DNA of 64,000 nucleotides from Lachnospiraceae bacterium M18-1. GTDB lineage: Bacteria > Bacillota > Clostridia > Lachnospirales > Lachnospiraceae. The notes beneath the pieces were generated by a model. That model saw only the letters and a list, made by a program, of their open reading frames with translations, was not told the DNA's origin and did not search any database. Below are positions 6,674 to 14,405 of the stretch, in pieces. A program made the translations under genes and the position numbers. Where the stretch lies: assembly GCA_000403295.2 (NCBI GenBank), contig KE159605.1, positions 66,845 through 130,844 on the forward strand, written 5' to 3'. Positions within the stretch are counted from its first letter, which is position 1, and every line of letters starts with the position of its first letter.

Positions 6674-8342
6674 TGTGAAAATAGCAAGATATATGGAAGC
6701 CGTGGAATCCGGAGAGGTGCGTACATCAAAAGAAGTCAAGGCACTTGTGGCACATGTAAGGTATTGCTTTGAAAATGAAGATATCTATGTGGACAAGGAG
6801 CAGCTGTCGAACTATCTGGGAATGGCAAAATATTTTCCTTATGATGAGATATTTCCGTGGCAGCAGTTTGTAATAGGGCTTCATGACTGTACATACTGGA
6901 AAGATTCAAAGACCCCGCGCTGGCCGGATCTGTTTTGCCTGATCGGGCGGGGAGCGGGAAAAGACGGAACAATAGCTTTGGAGAGCGTGATTCTGACTTC
7001 GCCCTATAATGGGATCAGGGAATATGACGTGGATATATGCGCGAACAATGAAGACCAGGCACTCAGGCCGGTGAAAGATATAGTCGGAGCATTTGAACAG
7101 CCGAAATGGCTGAAAAAATTAAAAAGATTTTTTTACTGGACTACGGAAAAAGTGGTGGGGCTGGATACAAGATCAACAATATTGGGACGGACGAACAATC
7201 CGGGCGGAAAAGATGGACTGCGTTCAGGCTTAGTTGTATTTAATGAGATTCATCAATACGAAGATTATAAAAATATCAATGTATTTACAACCGGTCTGGG
7301 GAAGAAAAAGCATCCGAGACGGTCATATTATACTACGCAAGGGGATGTAAGGGAGGGTCCACTGGATGATCTTCTGGAAACATCGGAAAGCATTTTATTT
7401 GGCGGCGATCCGGATAACGGACTGCTGCCATTTATCTGCCGTTTAGACAGCAAAGAAGAGGTACATGATGAAAAAAACTGGGAAAAAGCAAATCCTTCCC
7501 TGCCGTATCTTCCTACACTGATGGAGGAGATCCGGAAAGAATACAGAGATTGGGTGAAACATCCGGAGAGGCTTACGGCATTTATGACAAAACGGATGAA
7601 TCTGCCGGATGGTTCTAATGAAGTCAAGGTGTGCAGCTATGAAAGGATCAAAGCAACCAATAAGCCGCTTCCGGAGCTACAGGGAAAGATATGTACATGC
7701 GGGATTGACTTTTCTAAGATCACAGACCTTGTATCAGTCGATCTACATTTCCGAGACGAAAATATCCGGTATGATATCAATCATTCATGGATGTGTTTAA
7801 AATCCAAGGATATTCCGAGGATAAAAGCACCATGGAAAGAATGGGCGAACAGGGGACTTCTGGATCTGATTGATGATGTGGAGATCCATCCGGAAATCAT
7901 TGTGGATTATATAGCAAAGCAGATGGAGTATTACTCCATAAAGATGATAGCAATTGATGATTTCCGGTATGCTCTTTTGTCGCAATACTTAAAGTCCATA
8001 GGATTTGACGCAAAGACATATAAAAATCTCAAACTGGTACGCCCGTCTGACATTATGAGGGTGGCTCCTGTGATTGACAGCTGTTTTGCGAACGATTATT
8101 TTGTGTGGGGAGATAATCCGATTTTAAGATGGGCGGTCAACAACACAAAGATGGTCCGGTATGGGAGAAAATTAGGAAAAGAAGATGACGCGGACATCGG
8201 AAACTATGTATACGCGAAGATTGAGGCAAAATCCAGAAAAACGGATCCATTTATGGCCATAGTGGCATCCATGACAATAGAGGACGCAATACCATATGCC
8301 CAGGTGACGGATGTTCCGGATCTGGGGGTATTTACCTATTAG
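6660..8342 (+). CDS. terL: Terminase large subunit
   Basis: 560 residues from ATG 6660 (AAAGG 6646-6650 is well spaced; ATG 6654 is too close). ATPase half: adenine-region WQQFVIG near 68, Walker A variant LIGRGAGKD at 95-102, Walker B LVVFNE at 191-196. Nuclease half: RNase H-like strand CGIDFSKITD with D350, then IAIDDFRY carrying a second acidic pair, and a last D in the C-terminal region. It cuts and pumps DNA into the prohead through the portal. Length is normal for the HK97-type family. Confidence 0.96.
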   Translation: MINCDVKIARYMEAVESGEVRTSKEVKALVAHVRYCFENEDIYVDKEQLSNYLGMAKYFPYDEIFPWQQFVIGLHDCTYWKDSKTPRWPDLFCLIGRGAGKDGTIALESVILTSPYNGIREYDVDICANNEDQALRPVKDIVGAFEQPKWLKKLKRFFYWTTEKVVGLDTRSTILGRTNNPGGKDGLRSGLVVFNEIHQYEDYKNINVFTTGLGKKKHPRRSYYTTQGDVREGPLDDLLETSESILFGGDPDNGLLPFICRLDSKEEVHDEKNWEKANPSLPYLPTLMEEIRKEYRDWVKHPERLTAFMTKRMNLPDGSNEVKVCSYERIKATNKPLPELQGKICTCGIDFSKITDLVSVDLHFRDENIRYDINHSWMCLKSKDIPRIKAPWKEWANRGLLDLIDDVEIHPEIIVDYIAKQMEYYSIKMIAIDDFRYALLSQYLKSIGFDAKTYKNLKLVRPSDIMRVAPVIDSCFANDYFVWGDNPILRWAVNNTKMVRYGRKLGKEDDADIGNYVYAKIEAKSRKTDPFMAIVASMTIEDAIPYAQVTDVPDLGVFTY

Positions 8343-8361
8343 AGCAGGAAAGGGGAAAGCA

Positions 8362-9567
8362 ATGGGATTTAGTATCAAACGGTTATTTAAAAGCCGGGAG
8401 GAGCCGGCGAAAGTAACATCCGTAGAAATTACGGAGCAGCAGGTCAGAGAGACGGTAACAGAAGTGTGTCTGAGGGAACTGGCATTCTGGACTTGTGTTG
8501 GGAAAATAGCAAATGCTCTTACAAAGTGTGAATTTCGGACATTTTGCAAAGGAAAAGAAGTATTTGGGGAGGAATATTATCTTTGGAATTACGAACCGAA
8601 CAAAAACCAGAACAAAGCGGAATTTTTGAATAAGGCTATGGAAAAACTGTTCAGGGAAAATGAACTGCTGATTGTAGAAAGCAATGACGGACAACTACTG
8701 ATCGCAGACAGTTTTGAGAGAAAAGAAAATACTCTTTATGGGGACACATTCCGAAATGTACAGGCCGGGGATTATCAATTTTCCCGTTTTTTTAAAAGCG
8801 AGGAGGTTTTGTATTGGAAGCTGAATAATAAAAACGTCAATCAGATCATACGAGGGCTATATGAATCCTATGGAAAATTAATTGATTATTCCGAAAGATC
8901 GTATTTAAAAAGCAGGGGTAGCAGGGGAACACTGGAAATTTCCTCGTTAGCGCAGGCTGATAAGAATTTTGATGAAAAACTCAAAAAACTGATGAATGAT
9001 TATTTCCGGTCATTTTTCAACAGTGAAAACGCGGTATTGCCGCTGTATGAGGGATATAAATATACGGATTTAGGTTCAAAGACATATAGCGAAGGAACTA
9101 GCAGGGATATCAAAAACCAGTATGATGATATCTTTGATTTTACGGCCAGAGGATTTTCCATGCCGCCGTCACTGGCAAAAGGGGATGTGCAGGATACAAG
9201 CAAGGCCGTGGGAGAGATGCTGACATTCTGCCTGGATCCTCTGGCAGATATGCTTCAGCAGGAGATCAACCGGAAGAGGAACGGAAAAGATAACGTTTTG
9301 GAAGGGACAAAGCTCTCGATCAATACAACGAGGGTAAAGCATGCGGATATGTTTGATATATCCGGGGCGGCGGATAAGTTGATCAGTTCGGGGCTCTATA
9401 CAGTGAATATGCTTCTGAGATCAATTGGAGAGCCGCAGGTGGATGAAGATTGGGCGAATACCCATATGATGACCAAAAACTATGCAGGGATTGAGGAAAT
9501 CCTGAAAAAGTTGGGTGATAACAGTAACGAGGAGAAAGGAGGTGAAGAGAGATGGCTGAACCGATGA
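8362..9567 (+). CDS. Portal protein (HK97 family)
   Basis: 401 residues from ATG 8362, with AAAGGGGA upstream; the frame extends farther 5' but only overlaps terminase. The family pattern is visible: early ACxxKIAxAL-like stretch (WTCVGKIANALTKCEF), NPNKNQNKAEF-like clip segment, and the late FDFTARGFSMPPSLAKGD segment. It forms the dodecameric ring at the head vertex, docks terminase and later the connector. Its 3' end overlaps the protease gene by 16 bases. Confidence 0.93.
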   Translation: MGFSIKRLFKSREEPAKVTSVEITEQQVRETVTEVCLRELAFWTCVGKIANALTKCEFRTFCKGKEVFGEEYYLWNYEPNKNQNKAEFLNKAMEKLFRENELLIVESNDGQLLIADSFERKENTLYGDTFRNVQAGDYQFSRFFKSEEVLYWKLNNKNVNQIIRGLYESYGKLIDYSERSYLKSRGSRGTLEISSLAQADKNFDEKLKKLMNDYFRSFFNSENAVLPLYEGYKYTDLGSKTYSEGTSRDIKNQYDDIFDFTARGFSMPPSLAKGDVQDTSKAVGEMLTFCLDPLADMLQQEINRKRNGKDNVLEGTKLSINTTRVKHADMFDISGAADKLISSGLYTVNMLLRSIGEPQVDEDWANTHMMTKNYAGIEEILKKLGDNSNEEKGGEERWLNR

Positions 9568-10313
9568 AATACTGTTTTCAAAAATCGAATGGAAACGTAC
9601 ATAAGCTGTATGTATATGATGATGTGAGAGCATATGGAGACTTCAATTGGTCTACCTGGAAGTTTGACGAGTCAGAGACTTCCGCAAAGTTCTTCCGTGA
9701 CCAATTAGAAAGCATACCGGATACGGACATTATTGAGCTGCATATCAATAGCAATGGAGGATCTGTAAAAGAAGGGGTAGCGATATATAACCAGCTTAAA
9801 CAGAAAGCATGTCATAAAGTTGGATATGTGGATGGAGTGGCTTACAGTATTGCGTTTGTCATTCTGCAGGCATGTGATGAGAGGATCATGGGCATCGGGA
9901 CATCTGCGCTCGTGCATGATATGTGGATTGAAGCCTGCGGCAATGCCAGAGAGCTTCGGAAGATGGCGGACGATTTGGACGTTTTGATGGAAGCAAACAG
10001 GAAGATATTCCTGGAAAAATCTAATCTGGAAGAGGATCAGCTGACAGACATGATGGAAAGAGAAACATTCCTCACGCCGGATCAGTGCCTTGCATATGGG
10101 CTCATTGATAAAATAGGTGACTATGATACCCAGGAAGGGCAGCAGGCGGATATGGAGCAGAAGATCCAGCAGATGAAGGAACTTGTTACACAGCAACGGG
10201 CATTTAAAGAACAGCTTGCGCAGCTCCATCAGGAATCCGTACAGGTAGCGGCGCCGCAGGTACCGAAAATGAAACTTACGAACCAGTTGGCTAAATTTTT
10301 TGAAAATATGTAA
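9552..10313 (+). CDS. ClpP-like head maturation protease
   Basis: 253 residues with a ClpP/crotonase fold. HINSNGGSVKEGVAIYN is the family loop; the nucleophile is S99 in DGVAYSIAF, H122 in LVHDMW is the base, and an acidic residue follows in the MERETFLTPDQ region. The C-terminal 60 residues are a Gln-rich coiled coil (QKIQQMKELVTQQRAFKEQLAQL) that may act as a scaffold. It trims the capsid precursor in the prohead. Strong AAAGGAGGTGAAGAG site upstream. Confidence 0.94.
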   Translation: MAEPMKYCFQKSNGNVHKLYVYDDVRAYGDFNWSTWKFDESETSAKFFRDQLESIPDTDIIELHINSNGGSVKEGVAIYNQLKQKACHKVGYVDGVAYSIAFVILQACDERIMGIGTSALVHDMWIEACGNARELRKMADDLDVLMEANRKIFLEKSNLEEDQLTDMMERETFLTPDQCLAYGLIDKIGDYDTQEGQQADMEQKIQQMKELVTQQRAFKEQLAQLHQESVQVAAPQVPKMKLTNQLAKFFENM

Positions 10314-10324
10314 AGGAGAGAAAA

Positions 10325-11782
10325 ATGAAAAATAAAGATGTTTTGGCTATGGAAAAAGCAAAGATTGTAGAAAAGATGAATCAGGCGATTAAGGAGAATG
10401 ATGTAAAAGCATTCAGTGAGGCGTTTACAGAACTCTGCCAGAAGATTGAGGATAATGTCATGGAACAGGCCAGGGAGTTGATGACTGAGCAGGATGTGGC
10501 TATCTTGGCACAGAGGGGTGTGCGCCAGCTGACCTCAAAAGAAAAGGAATATTATGAGAAGATTATCGAGGCCATGAGATCCGCTAACCCAAAACAGGCG
10601 CTCAATGATGTTGAGGTTGTTATGCCGGAGACAATCATCAATTCGGTGTTTGAAGAGTTGCAGACGAATCACCAGTTGCTTTCCGAACTTTCTGCTACTA
10701 CTGTAACGGGACTTACCAGGATGATGATGAATACAAATGGGGAACAGAGGGCTTCATGGGGTAAGCTGACAGCAAAGATTATCGAAGAACTGACCTCCGG
10801 ATTTAAGGAAGTGGATGTGACACAGGACAAGCTGAGCGCGTTCCTCCCAGTGTCAAAGGCTATGTTGGATTTGGGGCCGACATGGCTGGATAATTATGTG
10901 CGAAAGGTGCTTTATGAGGCATTAGCGAACGGACTGGAATATGGAATAGTATGTGGATCTGGAAAAGATATGCCGATTGGGATGATGCGGCAGGTTGGGG
11001 AAGGGGTTACTGTTACCGGTGGAGAATATCCAATGAAAGAAGCTATCAAACTGACTGCTTTGGATATGGAACAGATGGGGAATGTTACAGCAATTATGGC
11101 TAGAAATGATAAGGGGCAGGCAAGAATTGTATCAGGTCTGATTATGTTAGTGAATCCGGTCGATTATTTCCGGAGAGTGCTTCCGGCCACAAGGATGCTG
11201 ACTCCGGATGGGAATTACGCTTCCGTACTTCCTGTAGATGCGAAAATTATTCAGAGCGCGGCAGTGCCGGAAGGAAAAGCGGTTTATGGAATGGCGCCAA
11301 AATATTTCCTTGGAGTGGGGATGGCGAGAAATGGACGTATTGAGTATTCGGACGAATATAGGTTCCTGGAAGACGAACGGGTATATCTTATCAAACTGTA
11401 TGCGCACGGTTTCGCAAAAGATAATAACGCTTTTATGGTTTTGGATATTACGAAGCTGACACCAGTACGTTTTAAGGTGGTTAATACGACAGAGGAAAAA
11501 GAGCATAATGCGGCATTGTCTGATTTGAGAATCGGAAGTCTGGAGCTAACGCCGAAGTTTACATCAGAAACGACAATATATACGGCATCCACAAGTAATG
11601 CAACAAATACGATTACGGCAGTACCGGCAAGCGGTTCAGCAGATGTGTCGATTAAAGCAGGAAGTAAGGATGTGACAAACGGGGCCGCGGCAACCTGGAC
11701 AGAGGGAGATAATACCGTGACAATCCAGGTGGAGGATGGAGGACAGTCTAAAACATATACGGTTACTGTGAGGAAGGAGTAA
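10325..11782 (+). CDS. Major capsid protein, HK97 fold, with C-terminal Ig-like domain
   Basis: 485 residues. Residues 1-100 are helical and charged, like the delta/scaffold part removed by the protease. Residues about 100-395 carry the HK97 fold (VVMPETIINSVFEELQTNH, GITRMMMN-like, and late AHGFAKDNNAFMVLDI). Residues about 400-485 form a beta-rich cadherin/Ig-like domain (LELTPKFTSETTIYTA ... TVTIQVEDGGQSKTYTVTVRKE) of the kind that projects from virions. The capsid proper ends where usual, so the Ig-like part is an added decoration. Confidence 0.95.
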   Translation: MKNKDVLAMEKAKIVEKMNQAIKENDVKAFSEAFTELCQKIEDNVMEQARELMTEQDVAILAQRGVRQLTSKEKEYYEKIIEAMRSANPKQALNDVEVVMPETIINSVFEELQTNHQLLSELSATTVTGLTRMMMNTNGEQRASWGKLTAKIIEELTSGFKEVDVTQDKLSAFLPVSKAMLDLGPTWLDNYVRKVLYEALANGLEYGIVCGSGKDMPIGMMRQVGEGVTVTGGEYPMKEAIKLTALDMEQMGNVTAIMARNDKGQARIVSGLIMLVNPVDYFRRVLPATRMLTPDGNYASVLPVDAKIIQSAAVPEGKAVYGMAPKYFLGVGMARNGRIEYSDEYRFLEDERVYLIKLYAHGFAKDNNAFMVLDITKLTPVRFKVVNTTEEKEHNAALSDLRIGSLELTPKFTSETTIYTASTSNATNTITAVPASGSADVSIKAGSKDVTNGAAATWTEGDNTVTIQVEDGGQSKTYTVTVRKE

Positions 11783-11789
11783 ATATATC

Positions 11790-12092
11790 ATGGCGGATGA
11801 AAAAGAAAAGACCTTGCTGGATGATGTGAAAAATTATTTGGATATCACATGGGATGATCCAGCGGGAGACCAGAAGATCATGGGAATGATCAGAAGGGGA
11901 ATGGCTGCCTTGAAAGGGAAAATCGGGGAGTGTGACTTTTACGAAGAAACACAGGAAAGGGCACTTCTTTTTGATTATGTAATGTATGCCAGGGCGGGGG
12001 AGATTCCGCAATTCTGGGAGAATTACAAGCCGGATATCATATCACTGCAGATTGCGAGGAGGGTAGATGCTTATGCCGGGAATCAAGAATAA
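11790..12092 (+). CDS. Head-tail connector (gp6-like)
   Basis: 100 residues, helical, with the typical opening LLDDVKNYLDITWDD and a GMAALKG segment. This is the usual small adaptor encoded right after the capsid that docks under the portal. It starts 7 bases after the capsid stop and overlaps the next gene by 20 bases. Assignment rests on position and the N-terminal pattern. Confidence 0.85.
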   Translation: MADEKEKTLLDDVKNYLDITWDDPAGDQKIMGMIRRGMAALKGKIGECDFYEETQERALLFDYVMYARAGEIPQFWENYKPDIISLQIARRVDAYAGNQE

Positions 12093-12465
12093 AAAGTTCG
12101 AGACTTTTGGTGACGGGCTGTTGACAATTTGTGAGGCAGAGGATAGGAAACTGATCCAGAATAAAATAGAGCATGTGCGGTATGGAAACAGGACGATAGG
12201 AGTATCACGCTTCTGGCAGGCAAAGACTGCAGGGAATAAGGTGGATAAACTTCTGAGCATACCATTAGATCTATTGAATCTAAGTCAGGTGAACGTTCAT
12301 GATATCATCATCCTGGAAAATGAAGAAAAAGGGAAAGGGGGTTCCGGTCAGTATGAAATTATACAGATACAGCAAAAATTTGATGCAGAGCCGCCTACAT
12401 TGTATCTGTCGTTGGAAAAGTTAGTGCATACGTATAAAGACAGGAGGAATATTGGTGGCGGTTAA
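12073..12465 (+). CDS. Head closure / head-tail joining protein
   Basis: 130 residues, beta-rich, containing YGNRTIGVSRFWQAK, which is common in the head-tail adaptor group. AGGAGGG (12057-12063) serves either ATG 12067 or ATG 12073; spacing favours 12073. It closes the head after packaging and presents the surface for tail docking. Overlaps both neighbours, as usual for this cassette. Confidence 0.8.
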   Translation: MPGIKNKKFETFGDGLLTICEAEDRKLIQNKIEHVRYGNRTIGVSRFWQAKTAGNKVDKLLSIPLDLLNLSQVNVHDIIILENEEKGKGGSGQYEIIQIQQKFDAEPPTLYLSLEKLVHTYKDRRNIGGG

Positions 12466-12826
12466 AATAGGCAATCTGGCAAGGGAAGTCATGAAAAAGC
12501 TGGATGATTACGGAATAGAGGTGGGTTTGGAAGTAGAGAAGATTTCTGCGGATGTCGCGAAAGATGTGGCAAAGATGCTGAATAAGGATTCCCCGAAGCT
12601 GACAGGGGATTATGCTGCATCCTGGACATATGGAGTAGGAGAGACGAAAAGGACACGACATACGATGATTGTTCATGCAGAAAAACCGGAATACGCTCTG
12701 ACGCACTTGCTGGAAAAAGGGCATCAGAACCGAAAAGGAGGACGAACAGAGGCAGTGGTGCACATTGCGCCTGCAGAAGAGGAGGCGGCAGAGAGGATGG
12801 AAAGGGAGTTGAGAAAAAGATTATGA
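12455..12826 (+). CDS. Tail-component HK97 gp10-like protein
   Basis: 123 residues. The key segment TGDYAASWTYGVGE and the following ALTHLLEKGHQNRKGG are the hallmarks of the gp10 (neck/tail completion) family. GTG 12455 is 7 bases after AGGAGG; TTG 12452 is also possible. It ends in an ATGA overlap with the next gene. Confidence 0.88.
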   Translation: MAVKIGNLAREVMKKLDDYGIEVGLEVEKISADVAKDVAKMLNKDSPKLTGDYAASWTYGVGETKRTRHTMIVHAEKPEYALTHLLEKGHQNRKGGRTEAVVHIAPAEEEAAERMERELRKRL

Positions 12827-13149
12827 CACAGGACAAGATTCGGCAGATGCTGGAAGAATTGGAAATTCCTTTTCGATATCATCATTTTTCACAAAAGGAA
12901 ATGGAGGATATTCCGCTTCCAATTGCGGTATGGATCATACCTGGAACAGAAAATTTTCATGCGGACGGCCAGACCTATCACAGAATCAGAAAGTTAGAAA
13001 TAGAATTATATACAGATGATAAAGATTGGGAACTTGAGGAAAAATTAGAAAACATTTTGACAAAGCATGGGATTGCTTGGGAACAGACGGCGTCTGAGTG
13101 GTTACAGTCGGAAAAAATGTGGGAATCACTTTATGAAATGGAGGTTTAA
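12823..13149 (+). CDS. Tail terminator/completion-like protein
   Basis: 108 residues starting in an ATGA overlap with the gp10-like gene. The pattern of alternating strands (IAVWIIPGTENFHADGQTYHRIRKLEIEL) and the slot between gp10-like and tail tube genes fit the DUF3168-like tail terminator that sits on the last tube ring. Sequence similarity to a named family is not obvious to me, so the call is mostly by position. Confidence 0.72.
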   Translation: MTQDKIRQMLEELEIPFRYHHFSQKEMEDIPLPIAVWIIPGTENFHADGQTYHRIRKLEIELYTDDKDWELEEKLENILTKHGIAWEQTASEWLQSEKMWESLYEMEV

Positions 13150-13153
13150 TGAA

Positions 13154-13744
13154 GTGGCTGGAACAGAAAACAAAGTGAAATATAATATTAAGAATGTACA
13201 TGTTGCAAAGCAGACAGAAACGATAACAGAAGAAGGAACGACTTATGAGTACGAAAAGCCAAAAAGTATTCCAGGAGCAGTAAGCATCAGCCTGGATGCG
13301 GAGGGAGAAATATCCACTTTTTATGCTGATGGGATTGCTTACTTTGTGACAAGCGCAAATAACGGATATTCTGGAGATTTGGAAATGGCTCTTATTCCAA
13401 GCTGGTTCCGTGAGGAAATTCTGAATGAAGTGAAAGATGGGAATGGAGTCCTGGTAGAGAACTCAAATAATAATACCAGTCCGTTCGCACTTTTATTTGA
13501 GTTTGACGGGGATAAAAAGGGAATACGGAGGTGCTTATATAACTGCACCTGTACAAGGCCGTCAATTGAATCAGAGACAAAGGAAGAGACGGTAGAGCCT
13601 GGGACGGAGACTCTAAGCATTACAAACAGTCCGCGGACAGATGGGATTGTAAAAGCGCAGACAGCGCCGGACACAACAGATACGGCGTATGCGGACTGGT
13701 ACAAGAGTGTGTATGTACCGAATACTTCAAGCGGAATTGAATAG
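13154..13744 (+). CDS. Major tail (tube) protein
   Basis: 196 residues from GTG 13154, with GGAGG 9 bases upstream; longer upstream reading only overlaps the previous gene. The segment KPKSIPGAVSISLDAEGE, followed by FYADGIAYF and NNGYSGDLEMALIP, is characteristic of siphovirus tube proteins. The C-terminal part (TETLSITNSPRTDGIVKAQT) is also typical. It polymerises around the tape measure to make the tail tube. Confidence 0.9.
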   Translation: MAGTENKVKYNIKNVHVAKQTETITEEGTTYEYEKPKSIPGAVSISLDAEGEISTFYADGIAYFVTSANNGYSGDLEMALIPSWFREEILNEVKDGNGVLVENSNNNTSPFALLFEFDGDKKGIRRCLYNCTCTRPSIESETKEETVEPGTETLSITNSPRTDGIVKAQTAPDTTDTAYADWYKSVYVPNTSSGIE

Positions 13745-13783
13745 TATAAAAAATTAGCATCGAGCAAAGAGGAGATATGAGAA

Positions 13784-14230
13784 ATGCTGAGAAAAAAGGT
13801 TGTTATAGACGGAAAAGAAGTAGAGTTTAAGGCATCAGCAGCGGTGCCAAGAATCTACCGTATGAAATTTCGGAGAGATCTATTCATGGATCTGCAGAAG
13901 GTGGCAAAATCTGTAAAAGAAAAGGGCAAAAAAGAAAAACGAAAAGAAACGGAAATCCAAGAAGAAAGTGAAATTCTGATTGGAGAAAATGAAATCCAAG
14001 AAGAAAGTAAAATTCCAATTGAAGATTTAGAAATGTTTGAAAATATTGCCTATGTAATGGCAAAACATGCGGACCCTGAAAATGTTCCGGCAGATATCAT
14101 GGACTGGCTGGAACAGTATGAAACATTTTCTATTTATCAGATTTTGCCTGCAATATTAGAGCTTTGGAACATGAATGAAGAAACAAAAAGTAAAAGTAAA
14201 AAAAACTTAAACAGAGTAGCAGGGAGTTAA
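13784..14230 (+). CDS. Tail assembly chaperone, short form (gpG-like)
   Basis: 148 residues. N-terminus starts with a short beta hairpin (VVIDGKEVEFKASAAVPRIYR), then a helical region, ending in a Lys-rich stretch encoded by eight consecutive A. Ribosomes that stay in frame stop at TAA 14228. Position between tube and tape measure genes and the slippery site near the 3' end define it as the gpG-type chaperone. A 13-residue duplicated linker (EIQEES...) lies at about residues 57-82. Confidence 0.88.
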   Translation: MLRKKVVIDGKEVEFKASAAVPRIYRMKFRRDLFMDLQKVAKSVKEKGKKEKRKETEIQEESEILIGENEIQEESKIPIEDLEMFENIAYVMAKHADPENVPADIMDWLEQYETFSIYQILPAILELWNMNEETKSKSKKNLNRVAGS

Positions 14231-14391
14231 ATACCCCGCTTTTTTTATTGCGATGCTGCCAGGTTGGCATATCAATCAGAGATTTGGATCTGATTACGGT
14301 AGGGATGGTGATGGATATGTTTACAGAACAGCAAAATGATTCGTACAAATATCCAAAGCTGGCGACACAAGATGATTTTGATAAATTCTAG
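13784..14391 (+). CDS. Tail assembly chaperone, frameshifted long form (gpGT-like)
   Basis: A -1 shift at AAAAAAC (14200-14206) continues reading without a stop to TAG 14389-14391, giving about 202 residues. The added tail includes CCQVGISIRDLDLITVGMVM and ends DDFDKF, which is the usual signature of the T domain in Firmicute phages. The two forms in a fixed ratio fold the tape measure during tail assembly. The TAG overlaps the start of the ribosome site for the tape measure gene. Confidence 0.85.
13952..14029 (+). repeat. Two tandem 39-bp repeats in the chaperone gene
   Basis: GAAATCCAAGAAGAAAGT starts at 13952 and again at 13991, period 39 bases, in frame (13 residues each). The copies have drifted in their second halves. 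It lengthens a linker and is probably a recent slippage duplication. Confidence 0.75.
14200..14206 (+). other. Programmed -1 frameshift slippery site A AAA AAC
   Basis: The heptamer is exactly in phase with the zero frame (xxA AAA AAC). Downstream at 14218-14240 AGCAGGG and CCCCGCT can pair around a 9-base loop and could be the stimulating hairpin. The T-rich run after it would also make this hairpin look like a weak terminator. Confidence 0.82.
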
Positions 14392-14405
14392 GAGGCGGGA
14401 GCGTA

